From assembly GCA_020635915.1 (NCBI GenBank), contig JACJYU010000003.1, forward strand, positions 62,001 to 126,000: DNA of 64,000 bases, written 5' to 3'. This document shows positions 19,253 to 27,691 of this stretch, piece after piece. Position 1 is the stretch's first letter; every line of letters begins with the position of its first letter. A program made the translations under genes and the position numbers. This DNA comes from Flammeovirgaceae bacterium (GTDB taxonomy: Bacteria; Bacteroidota; Bacteroidia; Cytophagales; Cyclobacteriaceae). Under the pieces are notes generated by a model. That model saw only the letters and a list, made by a program, of their open reading frames with translations. It had not been told where the DNA came from and searched no databases.

Positions 19253-19717
19253 ATGAATTTCAAGCCCCATTTCAAGACCAAGGCAGAATTGAGTGCCGAC
19301 CAGCCCAAGTATGAGCCGGTGAGTAATTACATGGTTAGCGTTGGCGACCTGGTGACTTTTTCCCCAGGCCAGACCATCCAGGAGGTAATAGACATCATTG
19401 TGGACAAAAAAATTTCTGGGGCGCCCGTGCTTGACGAGGCCGGCAAACTCATTGGGATGCTGTCGGAAAAGGATTGCCTTAAAATCATAACTGACCAGGA
19501 CAATGAGCAGCCCGTTGACGCCAGGAAAGTTTCAGACTACATGACGGCAGATGTCAAAACCGTGCCCCCCGACAGTGACGTGGTGTCGGCCGCCAATCAA
19601 TTTTTGCATATGCCCATGCGAAGGATGCCCGTGGTGGACAATGGCGTATTGCTGGGCCAGATCAGCAGGCGGGACATCCTTAGGGCCGCCAGGAATTTTA
19701 AGCCCACCACCTGGTAA
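19253..19717 (+). CDS. CBS-domain-pair protein
   Basis: 154 residues, soluble. Two CBS modules fill it: residues about 30-85 (VSVGDLVTFSPGQTIQEVID, then KKISGAPVLDEAGKLIGMLS) and about 95-150 (VSDYMTADVKTVPPDSDVVS, then MRRMPVVDNGVLLGQISRRD). CBS pairs bind adenosyl ligands and act as energy sensors. With no attached catalytic domain, this one is probably a stand-alone regulator. It is followed by msrA on the same strand. Confidence 0.9.
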   Translation: MNFKPHFKTKAELSADQPKYEPVSNYMVSVGDLVTFSPGQTIQEVIDIIVDKKISGAPVLDEAGKLIGMLSEKDCLKIITDQDNEQPVDARKVSDYMTADVKTVPPDSDVVSAANQFLHMPMRRMPVVDNGVLLGQISRRDILRAARNFKPTTW

Positions 19718-19853
19718 ACAATGGTCGCCCAATTGACTTTTGTGCAAAAAAAATAGCCCGACAGCCGTCCATCCGCCCGTTCAGAAAAACTATCGCTCCC
19801 TTGCCTGCGTTGGCAAGGTTAGGTTTGTTTGCCCAATGAAAACCCACTGCACC

Positions 19854-20531
19854 ATGAAACTATTCCCCGCCCCGATATTGTTTGCCACGATCCTGGTTTT
19901 GCTTATCAGTTGTGGCGCCAAGCCCAATAATGAAAAAACAGGAACGTCCATGCCGCAAGATACTGGCGTGCGCAAGGTAGCCCTGTTGGCCCCCGAGGGC
20001 AGGGCCATTGCCGCTTTTGCCGAAGGTTGCTTCTGGTGCTCGGAGCATATCTTTGAGGCCGTGGTTGGGGTGGATTCCGCGGTGTCCGGCTATGCGGGGG
20101 GAAATGCGAAAAACCCTACTTATGAGTTGGTGAACACGGAAACCACAGGCCATGCGGAAACGGTGCTGGTGTACTATGACCCCACGGTGGTCACTTATGA
20201 AGAACTTACCAAGGTGTTTTTCACCTCACACGACCCCACCACCAAGGACAGGCAGGGCCCTGACGTAGGGTCGTCATACCGGTCCATCTTGTTTTATATG
20301 ACCCCCGAAGAGCGGGATATAGCCATAGAATCAAAAGAGGATTTTGATGGGTCAGGAATGTTTAAAAACAAAATTGTGACCGAAATCATGCCCCTAAAGG
20401 AATTTTACAGGGCAGAAGGGTACCACCAGGATTATATCGAGCATAATCCCGGCAGCCCTTACGTGATCAATGTTTCCATTCCCCGCTACGAGTTGTTTCG
20501 AAAAACCTATAAGGGCAAGCTAAAGAAGTAG
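19854..20531 (+). CDS. msrA: Peptide-methionine (S)-S-oxide reductase MsrA, lipoprotein form
   Basis: 226 residues from ATG at 19854. That start gives a lipoprotein signal (MKLFPAPILFATILVLLISC, lipid Cys20), so the enzyme is exported and membrane-anchored. The active site is AEGCFWCSEH with nucleophile Cys59; YAGGNAKNPTYE and the YHQDYIEHNPGSPYV close are family signatures. It reduces Met-S-sulfoxide in oxidised envelope proteins. It has no C-terminal MsrB domain. It converges on the M20 peptidase gene with a 9-base gap. Confidence 0.95.
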   Translation: MKLFPAPILFATILVLLISCGAKPNNEKTGTSMPQDTGVRKVALLAPEGRAIAAFAEGCFWCSEHIFEAVVGVDSAVSGYAGGNAKNPTYELVNTETTGHAETVLVYYDPTVVTYEELTKVFFTSHDPTTKDRQGPDVGSSYRSILFYMTPEERDIAIESKEDFDGSGMFKNKIVTEIMPLKEFYRAEGYHQDYIEHNPGSPYVINVSIPRYELFRKTYKGKLKK

Positions 20532-20540
20532 GCACCCATT

Positions 20541-21977
20541 TTACTTTGATTTCCTGATGTCCAGTGGGGGAGGGATGTCCCCCACCAGTGCCTCATATTT
20601 GAAATCCGGCCCCCTTTTTTCGTTGAATTCTTTTTTTGCCATCGCCAGAAGTTTGGCATTGGTAAAAAGGTCCATCGTTGTCATGGTCATGGCCTTGGCG
20701 GCCACCATCATGCCCTTCATGCCTATGCTGGACCCCGTGCATGCCACTGCCTGCCAGCTATGGCCGGGCGTGCCAGGCACATAAGTGGCGGCCGTCATGG
20801 AAACAGTGGGCACCACCCAACTCACATCGCCTGTATCGGCCGAAGCGTTGGTATGGCTGTAGCCAAAGGGCTCAATGCGCCCCGCATTTTCTATAGGCAC
20901 CTTCCTGTTGCCAAAGGTAAGGCTAAGCTTTTCGGCAAATGCCCTTTCTTCAGGGCTATATTCCACGCCACCCACGGCCACCAGGTTTTGGTGCATGGCC
21001 CTGGCAAGGGTTTCGTTTGGCAATCGGTCAAAGGTGCCACCTACTACCTCTACCTCCACTTTGGTTTCCGTGCCTAGCGCGGCACCTTCGGCACATTTGA
21101 CCACACGGTCCCAAAGGCTACGCACCTCTTCCCTATCGCGGTGCCGCACGAGGTACTCTACCTCGGCATAGGCAGGGACCACGTTAGGCGCTTCCCCGCC
21201 TTTCAGGATCACATAGTGTATCCTAGTGGGCTCGGTAGTGTGCTCCCGCATCATGTTCACCATCATGTCCATGGCCTCCACGCCATCCAGGGCCGAACGG
21301 CCCCTTTCCGGGGCGGCCGCTGCGTGGGCAGCCACTCCGTAAAAGCGAAATACCCCCGACTTTGTGGCCAGGTTGGTGCTGGGGCCTGCACTGTTCCTGT
21401 CTGCAGCATGCCAACTTACCACGGCATCCACGCCATTGAACAAGCCTGCCCTCACCATAAATACTTTGGCGTCACCGGCTTCTTCCGCGGGGGTCCCGTA
21501 AAACCGGATGGTCCCCGGCACTTTGTTTTGAGCCAGCCAGTTTTTTACTTCTACCGCGGCCGCCAGGGAGCCGGTCCCAAACAGGTTATGGCCACACCCA
21601 TGCCCGGGGGCACCTTCCACGATGGCTTTCCGTTCAGGGACAAACGCTTCCTGGGAAAGGCCGGGGAGGGCATCGAATTCCCCCAGTATGCCAATGATGG
21701 GCTTGCCCGATCCGTAGGTGGCTATAAATGCCGTGGGGATACCGGCCACGCCCTTTTCAATTTCAAACCCTGCCTTTGACAGTTCGCCCTGCAGCAATGC
21801 AGAACTTTTTTCCTCGAGGTAGCCCATCTCGGCAAAGCCCCATATCTGTTTGGCAACATCCGTATAATGGGCTTGCTTGGTGTCCAACGATTGGATGGCC
21901 TTCCCTTTATCCTTGTCTTTTTGGCCCCACGCCATCAAAGGGGGCAGAAGAAGGAACAATAGTGTTTTCCATTTCAT
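20541..21977 (-). CDS. Secreted M20-family amidohydrolase (AbgB-like)
   Basis: 478 residues with a signal peptide (MKWKTLLFLLLPPLMAWGQ). Family features are GILGEFDALPGLSQ, the GAPGHGCGHNLFG metal block, TPAEEAGDAKV (Glu-Glu), VVSWHAADRN (His), and a dimerisation insert beginning near SGVFRFYGVAAHAAAAPE. This is the pattern of p-aminobenzoyl-glutamate hydrolase-type peptidases. The signal peptide makes it extracytoplasmic, unlike E. coli AbgB. Substrate unknown; aromatic amino-acid amides are plausible. Confidence 0.88.
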   Translation of the reverse strand: MKWKTLLFLLLPPLMAWGQKDKDKGKAIQSLDTKQAHYTDVAKQIWGFAEMGYLEEKSSALLQGELSKAGFEIEKGVAGIPTAFIATYGSGKPIIGILGEFDALPGLSQEAFVPERKAIVEGAPGHGCGHNLFGTGSLAAAVEVKNWLAQNKVPGTIRFYGTPAEEAGDAKVFMVRAGLFNGVDAVVSWHAADRNSAGPSTNLATKSGVFRFYGVAAHAAAAPERGRSALDGVEAMDMMVNMMREHTTEPTRIHYVILKGGEAPNVVPAYAEVEYLVRHRDREEVRSLWDRVVKCAEGAALGTETKVEVEVVGGTFDRLPNETLARAMHQNLVAVGGVEYSPEERAFAEKLSLTFGNRKVPIENAGRIEPFGYSHTNASADTGDVSWVVPTVSMTAATYVPGTPGHSWQAVACTGSSIGMKGMMVAAKAMTMTTMDLFTNAKLLAMAKKEFNEKRGPDFKYEALVGDIPPPLDIRKSK

Positions 21978-22350
21978 AGGTCAGGTTTTTTTAATGGTTA
22001 AATGAAACCGCCAGTTACTGCCGTTGGGCGTGGTGTAATTTAATTGGCACTTTCATGTTCTATAAGTTTGGTTTCAGGATTGGAATGTACCCAAAATAAG
22101 GCCATGGATAAATGTGAATTACATGGAGGGTTATGCAGCTCCTTTGTGGGATGGAAACCACTATTTTTAAGGAAAACATACCCAGGTAAATTTTTTCAGG
22201 AACCCTTGGCCGGTTTTTGAAAGGTTTTGCAATAAAGGAAAGTATGGTGCCTGAATGGGCGTGCCGGTACCGGCATCTTTTGCCATCTGTGCGTGTCAAT
22301 TGTTCCCCTTCCAGTGGCATCCCTATTTATATTTGAATTAATTTGGCCCC
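21978..22350. other. Divergent intergenic region
   Basis: 373 bases between the divergently transcribed M20 and M14 peptidase genes. On the plus strand TATATTTG at 22328-22335 matches the Bacteroidota -7 element just before the M14 gene, but no TTG at the right distance is seen. I find no convincing gene; a short minus-strand open frame at 22060-22320 has unlikely composition. Confidence 0.4.
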
Positions 22351-23745
22351 ATGAGAACTATTGTTTTTTCCCTTATCGTTTTATCCACCCCCTGTTGGGG
22401 CCAGCTCAATACGCAGTTGTACGATGCCTATGGCCAGTACCAGGAAAAATCCATAACCACCAGAAGGTTCAAGCACAATGATGTGATGGCCGTACTGGAT
22501 AAACTGGGGCCGGGTTTTAACGTAAAAAAAGTGGGCACGTCAGTGGAAGGCCGTGCGATCAAACTAGTCTCTTACGGCCATGGGCCCATCCAGGTATTGA
22601 TGTGGTCGCAAATGCATGGTGACGAAACTACGGCCACACGGGCCATTTTGGACGTGCTTCACTGGCTGGAGGCCGATGACCAATTCAATGGTACAAGGGA
22701 TAGGATCAAATCCGCCATTACCTGGCATTTTATGCCCATGCTCAACCCCGATGGGGCCGCCCATTTTACCCGCAGGAACCATTATGGCATTGATATCAAC
22801 CGGGATGCCCTGCGGTTGCAGACCCCGGAAGGCAGGACGTTGAAACGGGTGCGAGACAGCCTCAATGCCGACTGGGGGTTTAATTTGCATGACCAGAACA
22901 GGGGGACTTCCGTGGAAAACAAAGCACCGGCCACCCTATCATTGTTGGCGCCAGCCTTCGATACCGGCAAAAGCGTAAATGAAAAAAGGGGGGACGCCAT
23001 GCAATTGACCCGGTTTATGTTCGACCAGCTTGCCCAATACCTTCCTGGGCAGATGGCCATCTATGACGATACGTTTGAGCCGCGGGCTTTTGGCGACAAC
23101 ATCCAAAAATGGGGCACACGCACTATACTCATTGAATCCGGTGGGTACAAAGACGACTACGAAAAACAAGAGATACGCAGGTTGAACTTCGTGCTGCTGC
23201 TGACGGCTGCCAATGCCATTGCCAGCAGGCAGTATGAAAAAGTGCCCGTGGCCGATTACAACAAAATACCATCCAATGGTTCAGGACGTATCAGGGAACT
23301 CATCGTGAAAAATGTGCAATATGAAGGGCTGCTCCGGGATGTGGCCTTTGACCGTGCCGAGGTGGACAGCGAGGATTTCCGCGCCTACTACCCCCGGGGG
23401 TACGTCACGGACCTGGGCGACTTAAGTACATCAGAAGCATTTTTTACCCTTGATGCCAAAGGCATGGAGGTTTTACCGGGCAAAATTTATGAAAAGACGC
23501 TCCCGGACATGGATGCACTGCATGCCCTCGACCTTAACCAACTCCTGCGGGCAGGGTACACCGACTTCGTGGTGCAACGAGGCTTTGACCCGTTTGCCAT
23601 GAAGGGGCCCATTCGGGTACACCCCACGCAACCTCCCGGTAATGAAACCATCCGCATGGGGGGCAGCCCTTCCCTGCTATTTAGGAGAAATGGCGTTATT
23701 GCCTTTGTGGTGATCAATGGACAATTGGTACAATTAGGGCCATAA
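22351..23745 (+). CDS. Secreted M14-family zinc carboxypeptidase
   Basis: 464 residues with a short signal peptide (MRTIVFSLIVLSTPCWGQ). The carboxypeptidase fold shows the zinc motif QMHGDETTATRAILD (His, Glu), the third ligand FNLHDQNRGT (His) and NPDGAAHFTRRNHYGIDINR, which holds the substrate carboxylate-binding Arg. ILIESGGYKDD carries the likely catalytic Glu. The domain covers about residues 40-300; the rest is a beta-rich C-terminal extension of unknown role. Probably cleaves C-terminal residues from peptides in the periplasm. Confidence 0.9.
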   Translation: MRTIVFSLIVLSTPCWGQLNTQLYDAYGQYQEKSITTRRFKHNDVMAVLDKLGPGFNVKKVGTSVEGRAIKLVSYGHGPIQVLMWSQMHGDETTATRAILDVLHWLEADDQFNGTRDRIKSAITWHFMPMLNPDGAAHFTRRNHYGIDINRDALRLQTPEGRTLKRVRDSLNADWGFNLHDQNRGTSVENKAPATLSLLAPAFDTGKSVNEKRGDAMQLTRFMFDQLAQYLPGQMAIYDDTFEPRAFGDNIQKWGTRTILIESGGYKDDYEKQEIRRLNFVLLLTAANAIASRQYEKVPVADYNKIPSNGSGRIRELIVKNVQYEGLLRDVAFDRAEVDSEDFRAYYPRGYVTDLGDLSTSEAFFTLDAKGMEVLPGKIYEKTLPDMDALHALDLNQLLRAGYTDFVVQRGFDPFAMKGPIRVHPTQPPGNETIRMGGSPSLLFRRNGVIAFVVINGQLVQLGP

Positions 23746-23842
23746 GGATTGGTAAATCCCTTTAATTGTAATGACTAACTCTTTGATTGCCTTATTGTTA
23801 CATCCTTTAATATAAATTAACCCCTAAGCCTTATACCTGCCT

Positions 23843-24466
23843 ATGATGGAAATGCTACTGACTTTTGCCTTAACGGTGTTCACTGGTTTTTTTGCCATTA
23901 TGAACCCCATTGCCAACATCCCCATTTTCATTGGGATGATGGAGGGAAGGGACAAAAAAGCACAACGGGCAATCGCCAAAACCGCCACGGTGACCGCTTT
24001 CCTCATCGTGGTGTTTTTTGTGATGTTGGGAAAATACATATTCCAGATATTTGACATCACCATCCCTTCTTTTAAACTCGCTGGCGGGGTGCTCATTTTT
24101 TTTGTGGGCTTCAATATGCTCCAATCCAAAAAAAAGGAGCAAAAGGGCGTGGACGAAAATGCTTCTGATGACGGCATTGCCATTTCGCCACTGGCCATCC
24201 CTATTTTGGCCGGGCCAGGCACTATCGTAACGGCCATGAACTATGCGGCAGAGGCCACCTACCTGCAGATCGGTATCATCATTGCCATCTTTGCCCTCAT
24301 CACTTACATGACCTTTGTCGCTTTTATGCTTAGTGATACCATCGTCAAAAAAATGGGCAATAGCCTTATCAAAGTCATTGGAAAAATAATGGGCTTGATA
24401 CTGGCCATTATCGGTACGGGCATGGCCGTGGAAGGGATAAAGTTGGCATTCGGCCTAAAGGCCTAG
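23843..24466 (+). CDS. MarC family integral membrane protein
   Basis: 207 residues, six predicted membrane helices. It has the family's N-terminal FFAIMNPIANIPIFIGMM and the mirrored LAIPILAGPGTIVTAMNYA in the second half. It was once thought to be linked to multiple antibiotic resistance, but the transported substrate is not known. It stands between peptidase and acetyltransferase genes without obvious functional link. Confidence 0.92.
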   Translation: MMEMLLTFALTVFTGFFAIMNPIANIPIFIGMMEGRDKKAQRAIAKTATVTAFLIVVFFVMLGKYIFQIFDITIPSFKLAGGVLIFFVGFNMLQSKKKEQKGVDENASDDGIAISPLAIPILAGPGTIVTAMNYAAEATYLQIGIIIAIFALITYMTFVAFMLSDTIVKKMGNSLIKVIGKIMGLILAIIGTGMAVEGIKLAFGLKA

Positions 24467-24529
24467 CCCGCTTTCAATGGGCCTGGAAGGGTGTGCTACA
24501 ATCATTAATTTCCTTACCTTACACTGGGG

Positions 24530-24976
24530 ATGGAAGAACGATTTACCATACGGCCCTACCAGCCTGCCGACCGCCAAAGGGTATTGGAGGTTTTCGCGCT
24601 CAATACACCGGAGTTTTTCGATGTGGGCGAACAAGCCGATTTGGAAAAATACCTGGACGTGCATTGGGATACCTACTTTGTGATGGAGGGCGGGGGCCGG
24701 GTAGTGGGCTGTGGGGGCTACCACTTTGAAGGGGACGGGAGCGCAGGAAGGCTGTCGTGGGATTTTATTGACCCCCGGTACAAAGGGCAGGGGTTGGGCC
24801 GGCAGATCATCAACCATTGCCTTGAGGAGTTAAGGAAAAGCCCACATTTGGAAAAGACATCCGTATGGACCAGCCAACTGGCCTATGGGTTTTATGCCAG
24901 GTTTGGTTTTGAAACCCAGGAGGTGCAGGAGGATTTTTGGGGCCCCGGCCTGGATTTATACCGTATGGAAATGTGA
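24530..24976 (+). CDS. GNAT-family N-acetyltransferase
   Basis: 148 residues. The acetyl-CoA-binding loop is PRYKGQGLGRQIINHCLEEL (R/Q-x-x-G-x-G type), preceded by the strand GRLSWDFIDP and followed by YGFYARFGFETQE, the usual GNAT ending. The acceptor is unknown. The downstream PqqB-like gene begins 9 bases after the stop, so the two are probably cotranscribed. Confidence 0.88.
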   Translation: MEERFTIRPYQPADRQRVLEVFALNTPEFFDVGEQADLEKYLDVHWDTYFVMEGGGRVVGCGGYHFEGDGSAGRLSWDFIDPRYKGQGLGRQIINHCLEELRKSPHLEKTSVWTSQLAYGFYARFGFETQEVQEDFWGPGLDLYRMEM

Positions 24977-24985
24977 GCCCGGCCT

Positions 24986-25924
24986 ATGTACAGGTACCTA
25001 ACCATCCTTATCCCCATATTGGCCATCACAGGCGGCAGGGCACAGCACCTGGCCGCACCGGCCGGCCCCTCGCTCGTTATCCTCGGGACATTCCAGGATG
25101 GTGGCTCCCCGCACCCCGGATGTGACAAGGCCTGCTGCAGGGACTTGTTTGAAAACCCCGACCCATCAAGGCAGGTCGTGTCCCTGGGGTTATGGGATAC
25201 CGAAAACGACAAAAAATACCTCTTTGAAGCTACGCCAGACCTGCCGCGGCAGATGAAGGCGTTAAAGGAATATGGCAAGCCGGGGAAAGAAATGGCAGAC
25301 GGGATTTTTTTGACCCATGCCCACATAGGGCATTATACAGGACTGATGTACCTGGGGATGGAGGCCGCAGATACAAAAAACGTTACCGTTTATGCCATGC
25401 CGCGAATGAGGGAATTCCTGGAGGCCAATGGCCCCTGGGGCCAGTTGGCAGCAAGGAAAAATATAGCGCTGGCTTCGCTGCAAGATGGCCAGCCACTGGC
25501 ACTTTCCCCACACCTTTCGGTCACGCCCTTGCGGGTGCCCCACCGGGACGAGTACTCCGAAACCGTGGGGTACATCATCAAAGGGCCAAACAAAAGTGCC
25601 TTGTTTGTTCCCGATATCGACAAGTGGGACCGCTGGGACAAAAATATTTTGGAAGAAGTGGGTAAAGTGGACTACGCATTTTTGGACGCTACCTTTTATA
25701 GCGGGAAAGAAATAGACAACCGCGACATTTCACAAATACCCCATCCTTTTGTTGTGGAGAGCCTGGAAAAATTCAAGGGGCTGGGCAGGCAGGAGAGGGC
25801 GAAAATTGTTTTCATACATTTCAACCACACCAACCCGCTGGCCGATCCTGCCAGTGAAGAGGCCCGGGAGGTCCTGCGCCAGGGATTCCGGATTGGGAAG
25901 GTGAATGACATATTCCCATTATGA
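24986..25924 (+). CDS. MBL-fold metallo-hydrolase, PqqB-like
   Basis: 312 residues, with a hydrophobic start (MYRYLTILIPILAITGGRAQ) that looks like a signal peptide. The segment LGTFQDGGSPHPGCDKACC closely recalls PqqB, and LTHAHIGHYTGLMYLG is the metallo-beta-lactamase HxHxxH motif with the second His replaced (HAHIGH). FVPDIDKWDRWD and IVFIHFNHTNPL supply further ligands. No other pqq gene is present, so a role in PQQ synthesis is not supported; a secreted or periplasmic hydrolase is more likely. Confidence 0.82.
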   Translation: MYRYLTILIPILAITGGRAQHLAAPAGPSLVILGTFQDGGSPHPGCDKACCRDLFENPDPSRQVVSLGLWDTENDKKYLFEATPDLPRQMKALKEYGKPGKEMADGIFLTHAHIGHYTGLMYLGMEAADTKNVTVYAMPRMREFLEANGPWGQLAARKNIALASLQDGQPLALSPHLSVTPLRVPHRDEYSETVGYIIKGPNKSALFVPDIDKWDRWDKNILEEVGKVDYAFLDATFYSGKEIDNRDISQIPHPFVVESLEKFKGLGRQERAKIVFIHFNHTNPLADPASEEAREVLRQGFRIGKVNDIFPL

Positions 25925-25976
25925 TCCGGTAGGCATAAATGCCGGTCACGGCCAGTGCAGGGAAAGGTTTGGGGCA

Positions 25977-26002
25977 AATAGTGGACAAATATGTCCATTA
26001 TT
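25977..26002. promoter_or_regulatory. 26-bp palindromic operator before the first Rrf2 gene
   Basis: AATA 25977-25980, TGGACA 25982-25987, centre AATA, TGTCCA 25992-25997, TATT 25999-26002; 11 of 13 base pairs are symmetric. It sits directly upstream of, and would overlap the -33 region of, the promoter whose -7 element is at 26016. The placement suggests autoregulation by the Rrf2 protein, which is inference. Confidence 0.6.
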
Positions 26003-26015
26003 ATCAAAAGGTTGT

Positions 26016-26023
26016 TATATTTG
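26016..26023 (+). promoter_or_regulatory. -7 promoter element of the Rrf2-cupin-ric operon
   Basis: TATATTTG is an exact match to the Bacteroidota TAnnTTTG element, 22 bases before the ATG at 26045. No clear TTG is present at the -33 position; that place is taken by the palindrome, which fits a regulated promoter. Confidence 0.5.
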
Positions 26024-26044
26024 CCGGGCAGAACAAAAAGGGGC

Positions 26045-26479
26045 ATGTTTTCAAAAGCTTGCGAATATGGTATCAGGGCCTCCATTTACCTAGTGGGGCA
26101 GTCGCTCTCGGACAAGAGGGTGGGGCTGAGGGAAGTGGCCAAGGCCATTGGGTCCCCGGTGGCGTATACCTCCAAGATACTGCAACTGCTTTCCCGCAAC
26201 AATATCATCAGCTCGGAGAAGGGGCCAACCGGTGGGTACTACATAGACAAACCCGCCCTGGGCAAGATAAAATTGAGCACGATCGTGTCCGCCATTGACG
26301 GGGACTTGGTTTACAACGGATGTGGCCTGGGCCTCCGCGATTGCAGCGAGGACAGGCCCTGTTCCATCCACAACCAATTCAAGTTGATCCGCAGCGACCT
26401 GAAGCAGATGCTTGAAACAACTACTTTGCTCGCCTTATCAAACGACAACAACAATGGACTGACTTTCTTAAAACGATAA
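26045..26479 (+). CDS. Rrf2-family transcriptional regulator with Fe-S cysteines (copy 1)
   Basis: 144 residues from ATG at 26045, where the conserved Rrf2 start (MFSKACEYGIRASIYL) lies. The winged helix covers residues 1-65 (VGLREVAKAIGSPVAYTSKI is the recognition region, EKGPTGGYY the wing). Cys93, Cys100 and Cys106 (GCGLGLRDCSEDRPCSIH) would hold an Fe-S cluster, as in NsrR and IscR, but the spacing C-x6-C-x5-C is one longer than the usual C-x5-C-x5-C. It begins an operon with a cupin and Ric, so NO sensing is the likely job. A paralogue lies at 37081. Confidence 0.92.
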   Translation: MFSKACEYGIRASIYLVGQSLSDKRVGLREVAKAIGSPVAYTSKILQLLSRNNIISSEKGPTGGYYIDKPALGKIKLSTIVSAIDGDLVYNGCGLGLRDCSEDRPCSIHNQFKLIRSDLKQMLETTTLLALSNDNNNGLTFLKR

Positions 26480-26485
26480 AATATC

Positions 26486-26785
26486 ATGGAAACACTGACA
26501 AAACCCGAAATGACGGTTTCCCAAAAGGGGGACAAATACAAAGTGCTAAATGTAACAGGGGCCAAAGGGGCACAAATGCCGGCCCATATTTCCACCAAAG
26601 AAGCGGTGGTGGTAGTGCTTCAGGGCGAAGCCGTGCTGAAACTTCAGGGTAAGGAAATACGCCTGAAGGCAAACGACTCGGCCATCATTCCCGCCAAAGC
26701 ACCACACACTTTGGACATAGGGGCCCACTTTAAGGCCGATGTGATCATGGAAAACGATTCGGAAATTCAATTTATTAACCCATAA
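26486..26785 (+). CDS. Small cupin-domain protein
   Basis: 99 residues forming one cupin barrel: TKEAVVVVLQGEAVLKLQGK (motif 1 region) and NDSAIIPAKAPHTLDIGAHF (motif 2, with two His). Metal binding is possible but motif 1 lacks the usual His pair. It starts 6 bases after the Rrf2 stop and ends 14 bases before ric, inside the same operon. Small cupins of this type often accompany Ric and NO-response genes in Bacteroidota; the precise role is not known. Confidence 0.85.
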   Translation: METLTKPEMTVSQKGDKYKVLNVTGAKGAQMPAHISTKEAVVVVLQGEAVLKLQGKEIRLKANDSAIIPAKAPHTLDIGAHFKADVIMENDSEIQFINP

Positions 26786-26799
26786 AAAACAATCTGAAA

Positions 26800-27537
26800 A
26801 TGACAATTAATGAAAATCAAAATATTGGTGAATTGGTGGCACAGGACTACCGTACGGCTTCCGTGTTCAAAAAATACGGGATTGACTTCTGTTGCCAGGG
26901 CAACCGGACCATCAACGATGCGTGCGTAAAGAAAAAAATCGATGCCCGGCCGGTGGTCAACGACCTTAATGAGGCCGTATTGGCCAATGGCGCAGGCAAC
27001 ACCGACTACCAATCATGGCCTTTGGACCTGCTGGCCGATTACATCGAGAAGAAACACCACCGCTATGTGACGGAGCGCTCTGCGGAAATAAAGCCCTTCC
27101 TCAACAAAGTATGCCGGGTGCATGGCGACCGCCATCCCGAGTTGCTGGAAATCAACGAGCACTTTAATGCCACGGCTGATGAGCTGGCCCAACATATGGT
27201 AAAGGAAGAGTCCGTTGTGTTTCCTTACATTCGCGAGATGGTGAAGGCAAAGGCGGGCAACTCAAAACCGGACGCCCCGCACTTTGGCACCATCCAAAAC
27301 CCTATACAGGCCATGATGGACGAGCATACCACGGAAGGCGACCGCTACAGGAAGATCGAAGGGTTGACCAACGGCTATACCCCTCCGCAGGATGCTTGCA
27401 GCACCTATAAGGTGACGTTTGCCCTGTTGCAGGAATTTGAACAGGATTTGCACCTGCACATTCATTTGGAGAACAATATATTGTTCCCTAAGGCCATTGC
27501 AATGGAAAAGGCTTTTCAGCAGGTGGCATTAAACTGA
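26800..27537 (+). CDS. ric: Iron-sulfur cluster repair di-iron protein Ric (YtfE/ScdA family)
   Basis: 245 residues. An N-terminal DUF542 domain (IGELVAQDYRTASVFKKYG, then Cys31-Cys32 in DFCCQGN) is followed by a hemerythrin-like four-helix bundle with the di-iron His/Glu set: EKKHHRY, VHGDRHPEL, HMVKEESVVFP, DEHTTEGD and LHLHIHLENN. Ric proteins restore Fe-S clusters damaged by NO or oxidants. Its position behind an Rrf2 regulator fits NO induction. A second Ric, fused to DUF2249, lies at 33602. A terminator follows. Confidence 0.95.
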   Translation: MTINENQNIGELVAQDYRTASVFKKYGIDFCCQGNRTINDACVKKKIDARPVVNDLNEAVLANGAGNTDYQSWPLDLLADYIEKKHHRYVTERSAEIKPFLNKVCRVHGDRHPELLEINEHFNATADELAQHMVKEESVVFPYIREMVKAKAGNSKPDAPHFGTIQNPIQAMMDEHTTEGDRYRKIEGLTNGYTPPQDACSTYKVTFALLQEFEQDLHLHIHLENNILFPKAIAMEKAFQQVALN

Positions 27538-27615
27538 GGGCCGGTCAAAACAGGGTTGCAAAGCAACAAGGAAAACCCCATCTTGCTTTGCCCTGTATGT
27601 TTTTAGGGAAATGGC

Positions 27616-27650
27616 AAGGGAGGTGCGAAAGGCCTCCTTTGTTTTTTTTT
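27616..27650 (+). terminator. Rho-independent terminator of the Rrf2-cupin-ric operon
   Basis: About 8-bp stem (AAGGGAGG 27616-27623 with CCTCCTTT 27633-27640, one G-T pair) and a 9-base loop, followed by nine T at 27642-27650. It lies about 80 bases after the ric stop. Confidence 0.75.
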
Positions 27651-27691
27651 GGATAAGTGGTTTCTATGTCTGATTGGTACCATGTTGAATC

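Noticed and set aside
22060..22320. Minus-strand frame of 86 codons in the divergent M20/M14 gap
   Set aside because: No conserved pattern, unlikely composition, and it occupies a probable promoter region.
24986..25924. Assigning the PqqB-like gene to PQQ biosynthesis
   Set aside because: No other pqq genes are present and the protein appears to be exported.
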